Shown here: one piece after another, positions 22,761 to 32,298 of the stretch
How the letters are laid out: each line of letters opens with the position of its first letter
Numbering within the stretch: position 1 is the stretch's first letter
From: Nocardioides ginsengisegetis
GTDB lineage: Bacteria > Actinomycetota > Actinomycetes > Propionibacteriales > Nocardioidaceae
Direction of reading: 5' to 3'
DNA: 64,000 nucleotides
Assembly: GCF_014138045.1 (NCBI RefSeq)
Contig: NZ_JACGXA010000001.1
Location: 1,535,001-1,599,000 of the forward strand
Notes under the pieces: model-generated
What the model was told of the DNA's origin: nothing
Seen by the model: only the letters and a program-made list of their open reading frames with translations
Database searches by the model: none
Made by a program: the position numbers and the translations under genes

Positions 22761-23107
22761 GCCTGCCGGCCGCCGACGACCTGTTCCGTCCCACCCAGGG
22801 GGCCAAGGTCCGGGCGGTTCCGGACGCGCCGGAGGAGTCCGGCACCGATGCGACTCCTGACGCCGCTGCCGACACCGGGGCGGCCAAGAAGCCCAGCGGC
22901 CGGGTGCGGCACGACGAGAAGATGACGGTCTACGTCACCTCCGACGAGCTGCTGGAGATCGAGCACGCACGGCTGCTGCTGCGCCGTACGCACGGGCTCG
23001 CCGTCGACCGCGGGCGGCTGGTCCGCGAGGCGGTGGCACTGGTGCTGGCCGACTTCGAGGAGCGCGGCGACGACAGCTCCCTGGTGCGGCGGTTGACCGA
23101 GGAATGA
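22757..23107 (+). CDS. small basic/acidic protein between parA and scpA, possible ribbon-helix-helix
   Basis: A protein of 116 aa, GTG start overlapping the parA stop and TGA overlapping scpA, so it is firmly inside the operon. The first 50 residues are low-complexity (Ala, Asp, Pro) and probably disordered. Residues about 52-110 start KMTVYVTSDELLEIEHARLLL, then HGLAVDRGRLVREAVALVLADFEERG, a pattern of one short strand and two helices resembling ribbon-helix-helix DNA-binding proteins. It could be the DNA-binding partner of the adjacent ParA, which lacks a ParB; this is inference. Confidence 0.75.
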   Translation: MSLPAADDLFRPTQGAKVRAVPDAPEESGTDATPDAAADTGAAKKPSGRVRHDEKMTVYVTSDELLEIEHARLLLRRTHGLAVDRGRLVREAVALVLADFEERGDDSSLVRRLTEE

Positions 23108-23967
23108 CCGCCGCCAGGGACGCCGGGAGCGACGTCGAGCAGACGCCCGGGTTCGAGGTGCGGCTGGAGAACTTCGAGGGTCCCTTCGACCTCCTGCTCA
23201 GCCTGATCTCCAAGCACAAGCTCGACATCACCGAGGTGTCGCTGTCGCAGGTGACCGACGAGTTCATCGCCCACGTCAAGGCCGGCGGGCCGGTGTGGGA
23301 CCTCGAGCAGACGACGTCGTTCCTGCTGGTCGCCTCGACGCTGCTCGACCTCAAGGCCGCGCGGCTGCTGCCCTCCGGCGACGTGGAGGACGAGGAGGAT
23401 CTCGCGCTCCTCGAGGCCCGCGACCTGCTCTTCGCCCGGCTCCTCCAGTACCGCGCCTTCAAGCTGGTCGCCGCGGTCCTCGAGGGCCGGCTGGCCGACG
23501 AGACCAAGCGGCACCCGCGGGCGGTGGGTCTCGAGGAGCGCTTCGCCACGCTCCTCCCCGAGGTGCTGATCGGCATCGGGCTGGAGCAGTTCGCGGCGCT
23601 CGCCTCGAAGGCGATGGAGCCCAAGCCCGTGCTGGAGGTCTCCCTCCAGCACATCCACGCCAACCAGGTCAGTGTCCGCGAGCAGGCCGCCATCGTCGTG
23701 GAGCGGCTCAAGCACAGCGGGACGCTGACCTTCCGCTCGCTGTGCGGCGACTCCCCGGACACGCTGACCACGGTGGCGCGGTTCCTGTCGCTGCTGGAGC
23801 TCTTCCGCGAGGGGGCGGTCGCCTTCGACCAGGTCACCCCGCTCGGCGAGCTGACGGTCCGCTGGACCGGCAGCGACGAGGAGGAGTTCGAGATCGACGA
23901 GTTCGAGGGCGCCCCGGCCGAGCCGGAGCCCACACCAGAGCCCGACGTTGAGGGAGCAGACGCATGA
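23104..23967 (+). CDS. scpA: segregation and condensation protein A
   Basis: A protein of 287 aa. ScpA is the kleisin that links SMC heads and binds ScpB in the bacterial condensin. The N-terminal signature FEVRLENFEGPFDLLLSLISKHKLDITEVSL is clear, followed by the family's FLLVASTLLDLKAARLLP block and a C-terminal winged helix. The end is acidic (Glu/Pro-rich tail). ATG overlaps the preceding stop (ATGA); the stop overlaps scpB the same way. Confidence 0.95.
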   Translation: MTAARDAGSDVEQTPGFEVRLENFEGPFDLLLSLISKHKLDITEVSLSQVTDEFIAHVKAGGPVWDLEQTTSFLLVASTLLDLKAARLLPSGDVEDEEDLALLEARDLLFARLLQYRAFKLVAAVLEGRLADETKRHPRAVGLEERFATLLPEVLIGIGLEQFAALASKAMEPKPVLEVSLQHIHANQVSVREQAAIVVERLKHSGTLTFRSLCGDSPDTLTTVARFLSLLELFREGAVAFDQVTPLGELTVRWTGSDEEEFEIDEFEGAPAEPEPTPEPDVEGADA

Positions 23968-24629
23968 CCGAGGTGTCCACCACCGACGAGGGCGAGATGC
24001 TCGCCGTGCCCGTCGCGGACCTGCGACCCTCCCTGGAGGCCGTGCTGATGGTCGCCGACCAGCCGCTGGACTCCGTCGGCCTGGCCACGGCCGTGGGCTA
24101 CCCCGTCGGCGAGGTCGAGGCCGCCCTGTCGGCGCTGGCGGCGGAGTACACCGAGCAGGGCCGCGGCTTCGAGCTGCGCAACGTCGCGGGCGGCTGGCGC
24201 TACTACACGTGTGAGGAGTACGCCGCCGTCGTCGAGGGCTTCGTCCTCGAGGGGCAGCAGGCGCGCCTGACCCAGGCGGCGCTGGAGACCCTGGCGGTCG
24301 TCGCCTACAAGCAGCCCGTGTCGCGGGCACGCGTCTCCGCGATCCGCGGGGTCAACGTGGACGGCGTCATGCGCACGCTGCTCACGCGCGGGCTGGTCGA
24401 GGAGGCCGGGCAGGACCACGAGACCGGCGCCAACCTCTACCGCACGACGAGCTACTTCCTCGAGCGGATCGGTGTCACGTCGCTGGACGACCTGCCCGAG
24501 CTGGCGCCGTACCTCCCGGACATGGACGACTTCGAGGACGAGCTCGAGCGCGTGGCGTCCCACGGGACGACCGCCGAGGCGTCGCCGACTTCGGAAGCGA
24601 CCTCGACCGGCGATACGGTCGGGGAGTGA
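23964..24629 (+). CDS. scpB: segregation and condensation protein B
   Basis: A protein of 221 aa with the two winged-helix domains of ScpB. Recognisable segments are LEAVLMVADQPL near residue 21, FELRNVAGGWRYYT, TQAALETLAVVAYKQPVSRARVSAIRGVNVDGV and the DDLPELAPYLPDM region. It works with ScpA and SMC in chromosome organisation. The C-terminal 30 residues are a low-complexity tail. Coupled to scpA by ATGA and to the pseudouridine synthase by GTGA. Confidence 0.95.
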   Translation: MTEVSTTDEGEMLAVPVADLRPSLEAVLMVADQPLDSVGLATAVGYPVGEVEAALSALAAEYTEQGRGFELRNVAGGWRYYTCEEYAAVVEGFVLEGQQARLTQAALETLAVVAYKQPVSRARVSAIRGVNVDGVMRTLLTRGLVEEAGQDHETGANLYRTTSYFLERIGVTSLDDLPELAPYLPDMDDFEDELERVASHGTTAEASPTSEATSTGDTVGE

Positions 24630-25396
24630 ACGACTCCGGCCTCCAGCTCGACGACGACGGACTGATCCGCCTGCAGAAGCTGCTGGCGCAGTCCGGCGTC
24701 GCCTCCCGCCGCAAGTGCGAGGAGCTCATGCTCGAGGGGCTCGTGGTCGTGGACGGCGAGGTCGTGACCCGGCTCGGCACCAAGGTCGACCCGGCCACCG
24801 CCGTGATCCGGGTCGACGGCAAGCGGCTCCCGCCGATCTCGCCCCACGTCTACCTCGTGCTGAACAAGCCGCGCGGTGTCGTCTCGACGATGTCGGACCC
24901 CGAGGGCCGCCGGAACCTGTCCGACCTGGTCGCGGACCGTCCCGAGCGGCTCTTCCACGTCGGCCGCCTCGACACCGACACGAGTGGGCTGATCCTGCTC
25001 ACCAACGACGGCGACTTCGCCAACCGCATGGCGCACCCGTCGTACGAGGTGGACAAGACGTACGTCGCCGAGGTCGAGGGCGAGATGTACCGCGGCACCG
25101 TCAAGAAGCTGCTCGAGGGGGTCACCCTCGACGACGGCCCGGTCACCGTGTCCCAGGCCCGGATCGTCAGCGGTGCGCACGGCAAGAACGCGCCCGGCCG
25201 GACGATCATCGAGCTGGTCATCCACGAGGGCCGCAACCGGATCGTCCGACGGATGCTCGACCACGTCGGCTTCCCCGTGCGCCGGCTGACCCGCACGGCC
25301 ATCGGGCCGGTCTCGCTCGGGCGGCTGCGGTCGGGCGAGATGCGCGAGCTGACGCTCGCCGAGCTCGGCGAGCTGCTGGACAGCGCCCAGCTCTGA
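24626..25396 (+). CDS. rluB: 23S rRNA pseudouridine synthase, RluB/RsuA family
   Basis: A protein of 256 aa. The S4 domain (about residues 14-60, RLQKLLAQSGVASRRKCEELM) is followed by the RsuA-type catalytic core with GRLDTDTSGLILLTNDG, which contains the catalytic aspartate, and the late GRNRIVRRMLDHVGFPVRRL block. It isomerises a uridine in rRNA; RluB-type specificity is inferred from its usual place after scpB. GTG start overlapping the scpB stop; last gene of the operon. Confidence 0.92.
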   Translation: MNDSGLQLDDDGLIRLQKLLAQSGVASRRKCEELMLEGLVVVDGEVVTRLGTKVDPATAVIRVDGKRLPPISPHVYLVLNKPRGVVSTMSDPEGRRNLSDLVADRPERLFHVGRLDTDTSGLILLTNDGDFANRMAHPSYEVDKTYVAEVEGEMYRGTVKKLLEGVTLDDGPVTVSQARIVSGAHGKNAPGRTIIELVIHEGRNRIVRRMLDHVGFPVRRLTRTAIGPVSLGRLRSGEMRELTLAELGELLDSAQL

Positions 25397-25549
25397 GTCT
25401 GGGCTCCGGCTCGGTGGACCGGACGGGGCGTCCTCCGATCGTCTCGTGGGCCGCCATCCGTTCGGCTCATTCCGGCCGGTTCGTGCCCGAGGGCGCTGGA
25501 CCGCTCCTAGCGTGGTCGTGGAGCGATCACGTGGGGGAGTGAGGACGTC

Positions 25550-27796
25550 ATGGCCATCGACCAGAGTGTCGCGAGGCAGGGCGTTGCCGCGCCGCCACCG
25601 GCGACGGAGCGTGCCACGGGGCTGACGGCCGTGCTCTTCACCATCACGGCGTTCCTCGGTGCCGGCCTGCTCTTCGTCGTCGAGCCGCTCGTCGCCAAGC
25701 TCCTGCTGCCCTCGTACGGCGGATCGGCGACCGTGTGGAGCACCTGCTCCCTCTTCTTCCAGTCCCTGCTGCTGCTGGCCTACGGCTACTGCCACTGGTC
25801 GACCACGCGGCTCGGCAGGACGTGGCAGCCACGGGCGCACCTCGTGGCCCTGGTGCTGCCCCTCGTCGTGCTCCCGCTGGCCGTTCCTGCCGATGCCGCA
25901 CCACCGAGCGGCGCGACGCCGGCACTCTGGCTGATCCGCACGCTGGTGCTGCTCATTGGCCTGCCCTTCGTCGCCGTGGCCACGACGGGCCCGCTGCTGC
26001 AGAAGTGGTACTCGTGGACGTCGGGCCCGAGGTCCGACGACCCGTACTTCCTCTTCGCGGCGAGCAACTTCGGCAGCTTCGTCGGGCTCCTGGCCTACCC
26101 CCTGTGGGTCGAGCCGCGCCTGACCCTCGCCGAGCAGCGGGTCTGGTGGTCGATCGCCTATGGGGTGTTCCTCGTGCTCACCGCCACGTGTGCCCTGGTG
26201 GCCGGAAAGCGCCGGTCCGCTCCGTCGCCGCCCGCCGCTCATGAGACGCTCCGGCCGCCCGGCCGGGTGCGTCCGTCCACGAGGCGGATGCTGGTGTGGG
26301 CGCTGCTGGCCATGCTGCCCTCCACGCTGATGCTCGGCGTGACCACGCACCTGTCCACCGACGTCGCAGCGATTCCGCTGCTGTGGGTCGTGCCGCTGGC
26401 CCTCTACCTCGGATCCTTCGTGCTGGCCTTCGCGCGCCGTTCGCGGGCGATCCCGGCCACCGCGACGAGGCTGGCGGTGGCACTGGGGCTCGTGGAGGCC
26501 CTGGTGTCCCTGGGCGGGGCCTCGCTGCCCATCTCAGTCAGCATCACCACGAGCATGCTGATGCTCGTGACCGTGGCCTACGCCGCCCACGCACGTCTGG
26601 CCGTCGACCGCCCCGACGCAGACCAGCTGACGCTGTTCTACCTGGTGGTGGCGGTCGGTGGTGTCCTGGGCGGCCTCCTGAACGGCCTGCTGGCACCCGC
26701 CATCTTCTCCAGCGTGCTGGAGTACCCGATCGCGTTGTCGGCGGTGCCGCTGCTCCTCATCGGCGTCGCCGCCCCCCGGGGCGGGTTCATCTCCAGGCAG
26801 GTTCGCGCCAACCTGGTGCGGGCCGCCTGCGTCCTGATCGCGGTCGGCGTGGCGGTGTTCGGGCTGCGTGTCGGGATCACCCAGCTGCCGAGCGGCCTCC
26901 TCGGGGTCACGGCGCTCTTGCTGGCCACGGGCGCCCTGGGTTGGCTCCTCACGCAGCACCCGGCGCTCGCGCTCGCCGCCGTCCTCGTGCTCTGCGGCTC
27001 GAACGCCGCGATCGGCAGGCACGGGGTGATCGAGCAGACCCGCACGTTCTACGGCACCTACCGGGTGCTCGACGACGGGACCACCCACACGTTCGTGCAC
27101 GGGACGACCGTCCACGGCACGCAGTTCCTCGACCCGACACGGAGGGACGTGCCCACGACGTACTACGCGAAGGACGGCCCGCTGGGCGATGTCTTCGCGG
27201 TCGCCGACGAGCTCGGCCTCGAGTCGGTGGGCGCGGTGGGGTTGGGCGCGGGCACCCTGGCCGCCTACGGCCGGGCCGGACAGCACTTCACGTTCTTCGA
27301 GATCGACCCCGAGGTCGTCCGGATCGCCGAGGACCCGAGGTACTTCAGCTACCTGCACGACAGTCGGGCCGCCATCTCCACGGTGACCGGGGACGGGCGT
27401 CTCGGTCTCTCGCGCGAACCCGATGGATCCTTCGACCTGCTCGTCCTCGACGCCTTCAGCTCCGACGCCATCCCGGTGCACCTGCTCACGCAGGAGGCCA
27501 TCGAGATGTACGCCGACAAGCTCACGGACCGCGGATCCCTTGCCTTCCACATCACCAACCGCACCTTCGACCTGCGACCCGTCCTGCAGGCGGCGGCAGC
27601 CTCCCTGGGCTGGACCGCCCTCGTGCGCACGGGCACCTCCACGGCGGCGGGCGGGGTCCGAGCGGTCTGGGTCGTGATGGGACCCGACAACGACACCCTC
27701 GAGGCACTGGCCCAGCGGCCGGGGTGGTCCGCACTCAGCGGGCGGAGCGTGGCCTGGACCGATGACTACTCATCGGTGCTGTCCGTGCTCCGTTAG
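25550..27796 (+). CDS. fused membrane transporter-like/spermidine synthase-like protein
   Basis: A protein of 748 aa. The N-terminal two thirds have about 12 hydrophobic segments (for example LTAVLFTITAFLGAGLLFVVEPL near residue 25 and LTLFYLVVAVGGVLGGLLNG near 365). The C-terminal part, from about residue 500, is a spermidine-synthase-like Rossmann fold with GAVGLGAGTLAAYG, FFEIDPEVVRIA and DLLVLDAFSSDAIPVHLLT. Such fusions are common in bacteria, usually annotated as fused MFS/spermidine synthase; the substrate and even aminopropyl-transfer activity are unproven. ATG with GGGGGAG upstream. The preceding 153 bp hold only its promoter region. Confidence 0.82.
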   Translation: MAIDQSVARQGVAAPPPATERATGLTAVLFTITAFLGAGLLFVVEPLVAKLLLPSYGGSATVWSTCSLFFQSLLLLAYGYCHWSTTRLGRTWQPRAHLVALVLPLVVLPLAVPADAAPPSGATPALWLIRTLVLLIGLPFVAVATTGPLLQKWYSWTSGPRSDDPYFLFAASNFGSFVGLLAYPLWVEPRLTLAEQRVWWSIAYGVFLVLTATCALVAGKRRSAPSPPAAHETLRPPGRVRPSTRRMLVWALLAMLPSTLMLGVTTHLSTDVAAIPLLWVVPLALYLGSFVLAFARRSRAIPATATRLAVALGLVEALVSLGGASLPISVSITTSMLMLVTVAYAAHARLAVDRPDADQLTLFYLVVAVGGVLGGLLNGLLAPAIFSSVLEYPIALSAVPLLLIGVAAPRGGFISRQVRANLVRAACVLIAVGVAVFGLRVGITQLPSGLLGVTALLLATGALGWLLTQHPALALAAVLVLCGSNAAIGRHGVIEQTRTFYGTYRVLDDGTTHTFVHGTTVHGTQFLDPTRRDVPTTYYAKDGPLGDVFAVADELGLESVGAVGLGAGTLAAYGRAGQHFTFFEIDPEVVRIAEDPRYFSYLHDSRAAISTVTGDGRLGLSREPDGSFDLLVLDAFSSDAIPVHLLTQEAIEMYADKLTDRGSLAFHITNRTFDLRPVLQAAAASLGWTALVRTGTSTAAGGVRAVWVVMGPDNDTLEALAQRPGWSALSGRSVAWTDDYSSVLSVLR

Positions 27797-27909
27797 GCCA
27801 CCACCAGGGCCACCACGCGCCCATGTGGCGACCGGCGGTCGGTCGCACCAGTGCCGCCTCGTTAGGGTTGTCCGGTCAGTGCAGACGGACGTGGCGACCA
27901 GGAGATGAC

Positions 27910-28314
27910 GTGGCAGTGAGAGCGGTGCGCGGTGCGACCCAGCTCGACTCGGACACCCGGGACCACATGCTGGAGCGCGTGGCGGAGATGGTGACCGATG
28001 TGATGACGTCCAACGGCCTCGAGGTCGACGACTTCATCTCGGTGATCTTCACCGCCACCTCCGACCTGGTCAGCGAGTTCCCGGCGTACGCCGCCCGCCG
28101 ACTGGGCTTCGGCGACGTGCCGCTGATCTGTGCGCGGGAGCTGGAGATCGCGGGTTCGATGCCCCGGGTCGTGCGGATGATGGCTCACGTGGAGACCGAC
28201 CTCCCGCGCGCCGACATCACCCACGTCTACCTGCACGGCGCCGCCGCCCTGCGCTCCGACCTGACCCGGGTCCGGGCCGTGCCGGACAGCGCGGACGAGC
28301 CTGCCGATGGCTGA
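27910..28314 (+). CDS. aroH: chorismate mutase, AroH type
   Basis: A protein of 134 aa. It converts chorismate to prephenate for phenylalanine and tyrosine synthesis. The AroH (Bacillus-type trimeric) fold is shown by VRAVRGATQLDSDT with the active-site arginine, SVIFTATSDLVSEFPAYAARRLGF and the VPLICARELEIAGSMPRVVRMMAHV block. GTG 27910 was chosen because GGAG (27901-27904) precedes it; an upstream ATG at 27823 adds 29 residues outside the family. The stop overlaps tyrA, which uses its product. Confidence 0.93.
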   Translation: MAVRAVRGATQLDSDTRDHMLERVAEMVTDVMTSNGLEVDDFISVIFTATSDLVSEFPAYAARRLGFGDVPLICARELEIAGSMPRVVRMMAHVETDLPRADITHVYLHGAAALRSDLTRVRAVPDSADEPADG

Positions 28315-29386
28315 GGCGATCGCCACGGCCGTGCGGGGTCCGGTGCTCGTGGTCGGGACCGGCCTGCTCGGGACCTCGATCGGTCTCGCCCTGCACCGCC
28401 AGGGTGTCGAGGTCTGGCTGCGCGATCTCGTCGCCGAGAACGTCCGCACTGCCTCCCAGCTCGGTGCCGGCGTTCCCGCCCCTGGGCAGGGCGCTCCCGC
28501 GCTGGTCGTCGTCTGCGTGCCACCCGACTTGCTGGGTGCCGAGATCGGTGCCGCCCTGGCGACGTACCCCGAGGCGGTCGTGACCGACGTCGGCAGTGTG
28601 AAGAGCGCCCCGCTCGCCGCCGTGGGCCAGCACCCGGGTCGCGGCCGGTACGTCGGCTCGCACCCGATGGCCGGCTCCGAGCGCTCCGGTCCGCTGGCCG
28701 CCTCGTCGTCTCTCTTCGACGGTCGTCCCTGGGCCGTCACCCCGCACCCGGACGCCGATCCCGGGGCGGTCGCAGCGGTGACGGCACTGGCCGAGGCCTG
28801 CGGCGCCACCCCGGTGCCGATGGCGCCCGACGAGCACGACCGCGCGGTGGCGCGGATCTCGCACGTGCCGCACCTGCTGGCCGTGCTGGTGGCCGGACGG
28901 CTCGCCGACGCGCCGGCGGACCACCTCGCACTCTCCGGACAGGGCGTCCGGGACGTGACCCGCGTGGCCGGCGGCGACCCCGCGCTCTGGGAGCAGATCA
29001 TCGAGGGCAACGCCCCCGCTGTGCTCGGCCTGCTCTCCGAGGTGCGCGGGCAGCTGGAGCTCCTCATCGAGGCCGTCACGACGGGGGAGCGGGACCAGCT
29101 GGGCGCCCTCCTCGCGCGCGGCCAGGCCGGCACCCAGGCGATCCCCGGCAAGCACGGTGGGCCACCCAGACCGCAGCGCTCGGTCTTCGTCTCGGTCCCG
29201 GACCACCCGGGCGAGCTGGCCCGGCTCTTCGCCGACGCCGGGGCGAGCGAGGTCAACATCGAGGACATCCACATCGACCACGACCCGGGCCGCCCGGTGG
29301 GTCTCGTGGAACTGCTGGTCGAGGAGGCCCGCGCCGACCACCTGCTGGCCTCGCTGGAATCTCGCGGATGGGTGACCCACCGGTAG
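28307..29386 (+). CDS. tyrA: prephenate dehydrogenase with ACT domain
   Basis: A protein of 359 aa. It oxidatively decarboxylates prephenate to 4-hydroxyphenylpyruvate with NAD(P). The Rossmann motif VVGTGLLGTSIGLAL is at about residues 14-28, SHPMAGSE at about 117-124 carries the active-site histidine, and a C-terminal ACT domain begins near SVFVSVPDHPGELARLFADAG, consistent with feedback control by tyrosine. It overlaps aroH by 8 bp, so consecutive pathway steps are coupled. Confidence 0.94.
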   Translation: MAEAIATAVRGPVLVVGTGLLGTSIGLALHRQGVEVWLRDLVAENVRTASQLGAGVPAPGQGAPALVVVCVPPDLLGAEIGAALATYPEAVVTDVGSVKSAPLAAVGQHPGRGRYVGSHPMAGSERSGPLAASSSLFDGRPWAVTPHPDADPGAVAAVTALAEACGATPVPMAPDEHDRAVARISHVPHLLAVLVAGRLADAPADHLALSGQGVRDVTRVAGGDPALWEQIIEGNAPAVLGLLSEVRGQLELLIEAVTTGERDQLGALLARGQAGTQAIPGKHGGPPRPQRSVFVSVPDHPGELARLFADAGASEVNIEDIHIDHDPGRPVGLVELLVEEARADHLLASLESRGWVTHR

Positions 29387-29444
29387 GCTGCGGGCTGCAC
29401 ATTTCCTGTCGTCGGACAGGTGTCTTCCCGAAAGCAGGTTCCGC

Positions 29445-30137
29445 GTGTCCAGCAGTGCCCCCGCCCCGCTCGTGCCGCTCGTGGTGGCGATCGACGGACC
29501 GTCCGGCTCGGGCAAGAGCAGCACGTCGCGTGGCGTCGCGGCCAGGCTCGGACTGCGCTACCTGGACACGGGGGCGATGTACCGCGGCATGACCTGGTGG
29601 ATGCTGGAGAACGGCGTCGACGTGAGCGACCCCTCCGCTGTCGCCGCCCGCGCGCGAGAGGCCCGGATCGAGTCCGGCACCGACCCCCTGGCACCGACCA
29701 TCACCGTGGACGGGGTGGACGTGGCGGAGGCGATCCGCGGCGAGGCCGTCACGGGGGCGGTGTCCCCGGTGAGCGCCGTCCCCGAGGTGCGCGCGGTCCT
29801 GCTTGACCTGCAGCGCTCGATCATCGCCGCCGACGGCGGGATCGTCGTCGAGGGCCGTGACATCGGGTCCGTCGTGGCCCCCGACGCTCCGGTGAAGGTC
29901 TACCTCACCGCCGACCCCGAGGCACGCGCCCTGCGTCGCGCTGCCGAGGAGGGCGGCTCCGACGTCGCCGCGACCCAGCAGTCGCTGCTCGCCCGCGACA
30001 AGATCGATTCCGGCCGCACCGTCTCCCCGCTGACGATGGCCGAGGGGGCCGTGCACCTCGACACGACGCCGTACTCCCTCGACGAGGTCATCGGGCTGGT
30101 CGTCGACCTCGTGGAGGCGGTGGAGGCATCCGCGTGA
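29445..30137 (+). CDS. cmk: cytidylate kinase
   Basis: A protein of 230 aa that phosphorylates CMP and dCMP. P-loop DGPSGSGKSSTS near residue 18, LDTGAMYRGMTWWML and IVVEGRDIGSVVAPDA are family signatures, with a lid region RDKIDSGRT near the C-terminus. Cytoplasmic nucleotide metabolism. GTG start. The stop overlaps the acyltransferase by 4 bp in the cmk-plsC-der arrangement usual in actinobacteria. Confidence 0.95.
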   Translation: MSSSAPAPLVPLVVAIDGPSGSGKSSTSRGVAARLGLRYLDTGAMYRGMTWWMLENGVDVSDPSAVAARAREARIESGTDPLAPTITVDGVDVAEAIRGEAVTGAVSPVSAVPEVRAVLLDLQRSIIAADGGIVVEGRDIGSVVAPDAPVKVYLTADPEARALRRAAEEGGSDVAATQQSLLARDKIDSGRTVSPLTMAEGAVHLDTTPYSLDEVIGLVVDLVEAVEASA

Positions 30138-30907
30138 CGCCCACCCTCCTCGACCAGGACCACCGCGCACTGCCCCGCACCGACGCGACGCGGCCCCCGG
30201 TCCGCACCTTCCTCTACTCGCCGCTGCGCCCGCTGGCCCGATGGGCCATCCGGCGCCGATTCGGCGTGCGCCTGCACGGCACGGACGTGGTCCCCACGAC
30301 CGGACCGGTCATCTTCGCCTCCAACCACGTGGGCGCTGTCGACGGACCGTTGCTGGCGATCTTCGCCCCCCGACCGGTGCACGCCCTGACCAAGGTCGAG
30401 ATGTTCCGCGGCCGGCTCGGGCGCTTCCTGCACGCGTCCGGGCAGATCCCCCTGGACCGCTTCCACACCGACCCGGCGGCGGTGAAGACCTGCCTCCGCG
30501 TCCTGCGCGACGGCCGGGCCGTCGGCATCTACCCCGAGGGGCGACGCGGCGGGGGTGAGCTCCAGCGCTTCCACCGCGGCGCGGCGTACTTCGCCCTCGT
30601 GTCCGGGGCGCCGGTCGTGCCGGTCGTCATGCTCGGCAGCCGTGAACCGGGCGGCGGCACCAACTCGCTGCCGGCCCGCGGCGGTGTCGTCGACATGGTC
30701 TTCGGCGCCCCGATCACCCTCGACGCGCAGCCCTGGCCCCGCACCCGGGAACAAGTCGAGCGTGCCTCGGTGTTGCTCCGTGAGCACCTCGTGGCCCACC
30801 TGGACCACGCCCGCGCGTCGACCGGCCGTTCGTTGCCTGGTCCGCTGCCCATCCACGACGTCGAACCCGACCCCGCCACCGGGGTCACCGAGCAAGGAGC
30901 ATCATGA
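30134..30907 (+). CDS. 1-acyl-sn-glycerol-3-phosphate acyltransferase (PlsC family)
   Basis: A protein of 257 aa. The acyltransferase motif I NHVGAVD (H-x4-D) is at about residues 60-66, motif II appears in [22 protein letters not shown], and motif III is [11 protein letters not shown]. It probably acylates lysophosphatidic acid at the inner membrane face. The location between cmk and der is conserved in actinobacteria. GTG start overlapping the cmk stop; stop overlaps der as ATGA. Confidence 0.88.
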   Translation: MTPTLLDQDHRALPRTDATRPPVRTFLYSPLRPLARWAIRRRFGVRLHGTDVVPTTGPVIFASNHVGAVDGPLLAIFAPRPVHALTKVEMFRGRLGRFLHASGQIPLDRFHTDPAAVKTCLRVLRDGRAVGIYPEGRRGGGELQRFHRGAAYFALVSGAPVVPVVMLGSREPGGGTNSLPARGGVVDMVFGAPITLDAQPWPRTREQVERASVLLREHLVAHLDHARASTGRSLPGPLPIHDVEPDPATGVTEQGAS

Positions 30908-32295
30908 GCGAGGGGACCACCCCCACCGAGTCCGCCGACACCGAGCCGGCGGTCGGCGAGACCGGCGGCGAGGCGCTCGGCCCGGTCCCGGTGCTGGCCG
31001 TCGTCGGTCGTCCCAACGTCGGCAAGTCGACGCTGGTCAACCGGATCATCGGCCGCCGTGAGGCTGTCGTCGAGGACGTCCCGGGTGTCACCCGCGACCG
31101 CGTCTCGTACGACGCCAACTGGAACGGCCGCGCCTTCACCGTCGTCGACACCGGCGGCTGGGACCCGGACGCCCGGGGCCTGGCGCTGAGCATCGCCGCC
31201 CAGGCCGAGGTCGCCGTGACCCTCGCCGACGCGGTGCTGTTCGTCGTCGACGCCACGGTCGGCATCACCGACTCCGACGAGGCGGTCGTGCGGATCCTGC
31301 GCGCCTCCGGGAAGCCCGTCGTGCTCGCCGCCAACAAGGTCGACGACCAGCGGACCGAGGCCGAGGCCTACGGCCTGTGGAACCTCGGCCTGGGCGAGCC
31401 CTACCCGGTCTCGGCCCTCCACGGTCGCGGCTCGGGTGACATGCTCGACGCCGTCCTCGCCGCGCTGCCCGAGCCGCCCCCGGAGCGCGAGCACGAGGTC
31501 GGCGGCCCGCGACGGATCGCCATCGTCGGCAAGCCCAACGTCGGCAAGTCCTCGTTGCTCAACAAGCTGGCCAAGGAGGACCGCGTCGTCGTCGACAACG
31601 CCGCGGGCACGACGGTGGACCCCGTCGACGAGCTGATCGAGCTCGGCGGCCGGACCTGGCGCTTCATCGACACCGCCGGCATCCGCAAGCGGGTCAAGGA
31701 GGCGTCCGGCCACGAGTACTACGCCTCGCTGCGCACCACCACCGCGATCGACCGCGCCGAGGTCGCCGTGCTCGTCATCGACGGTGGCCAGTCCATCTCC
31801 GAGCAGGACATCCGGATCATCCAGACGATCCGGGAGGCGGGCCGGGCCCTCGTCATCGCGTTCAACAAGTGGGACCTCGTCGACGACGAGCGCCGCTACT
31901 ACCTCGAGCGCGAGATCGAGCGCGAGCTCGTGCAGGTCCAGTGGGCGCCGCGCATCAACATCACCGCCAGCACCGGGTGGCACGTCGACCGCCTCGTGCC
32001 GGCGCTCGACAAGGCCCTGGAGGGCTGGGAGACCCGGATCGGCACGGGTGCGCTGAACGCGTTCCTCGGCCGCCTCGTGGCCGAGCACCCGCACCCCGTG
32101 CGGGGCGGCAAGCAGCCCAGGGTGCTCTTCGCGACGCAGGCCGGCACGGCCCCGCCGGTCTTCATCCTGTTCACGAGCGGCAAGCTCGACGCGTCCTACG
32201 AGCGCTACATCGAGCGTCGCCTCCGCGAGGAGTTCGGCTTCGTGGGCACCCCCATCGTCCTGCAGCAGCGGCCGCGGGAGAAGCGGAAGAGGTAG
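30904..32295 (+). CDS. der: ribosome biogenesis GTPase Der
   Basis: A protein of 463 aa with two tandem GTPase domains and a C-terminal KH-like domain, needed for 50S subunit maturation. The first G1 is [11 protein letters not shown] (about residue 35), the second [11 protein letters not shown] (about 205). NKVD and NKWD are the G4 motifs, and the KH-like end has [17 protein letters not shown] 30-residue acidic N-terminal tail precedes domain 1. It is the last gene of the overlapping cmk operon; a secreted protein gene follows by 3 bp. Confidence 0.97.
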   Translation: MSEGTTPTESADTEPAVGETGGEALGPVPVLAVVGRPNVGKSTLVNRIIGRREAVVEDVPGVTRDRVSYDANWNGRAFTVVDTGGWDPDARGLALSIAAQAEVAVTLADAVLFVVDATVGITDSDEAVVRILRASGKPVVLAANKVDDQRTEAEAYGLWNLGLGEPYPVSALHGRGSGDMLDAVLAALPEPPPEREHEVGGPRRIAIVGKPNVGKSSLLNKLAKEDRVVVDNAAGTTVDPVDELIELGGRTWRFIDTAGIRKRVKEASGHEYYASLRTTTAIDRAEVAVLVIDGGQSISEQDIRIIQTIREAGRALVIAFNKWDLVDDERRYYLEREIERELVQVQWAPRINITASTGWHVDRLVPALDKALEGWETRIGTGALNAFLGRLVAEHPHPVRGGKQPRVLFATQAGTAPPVFILFTSGKLDASYERYIERRLREEFGFVGTPIVLQQRPREKRKR

Positions 32296-32298
32296 GCC

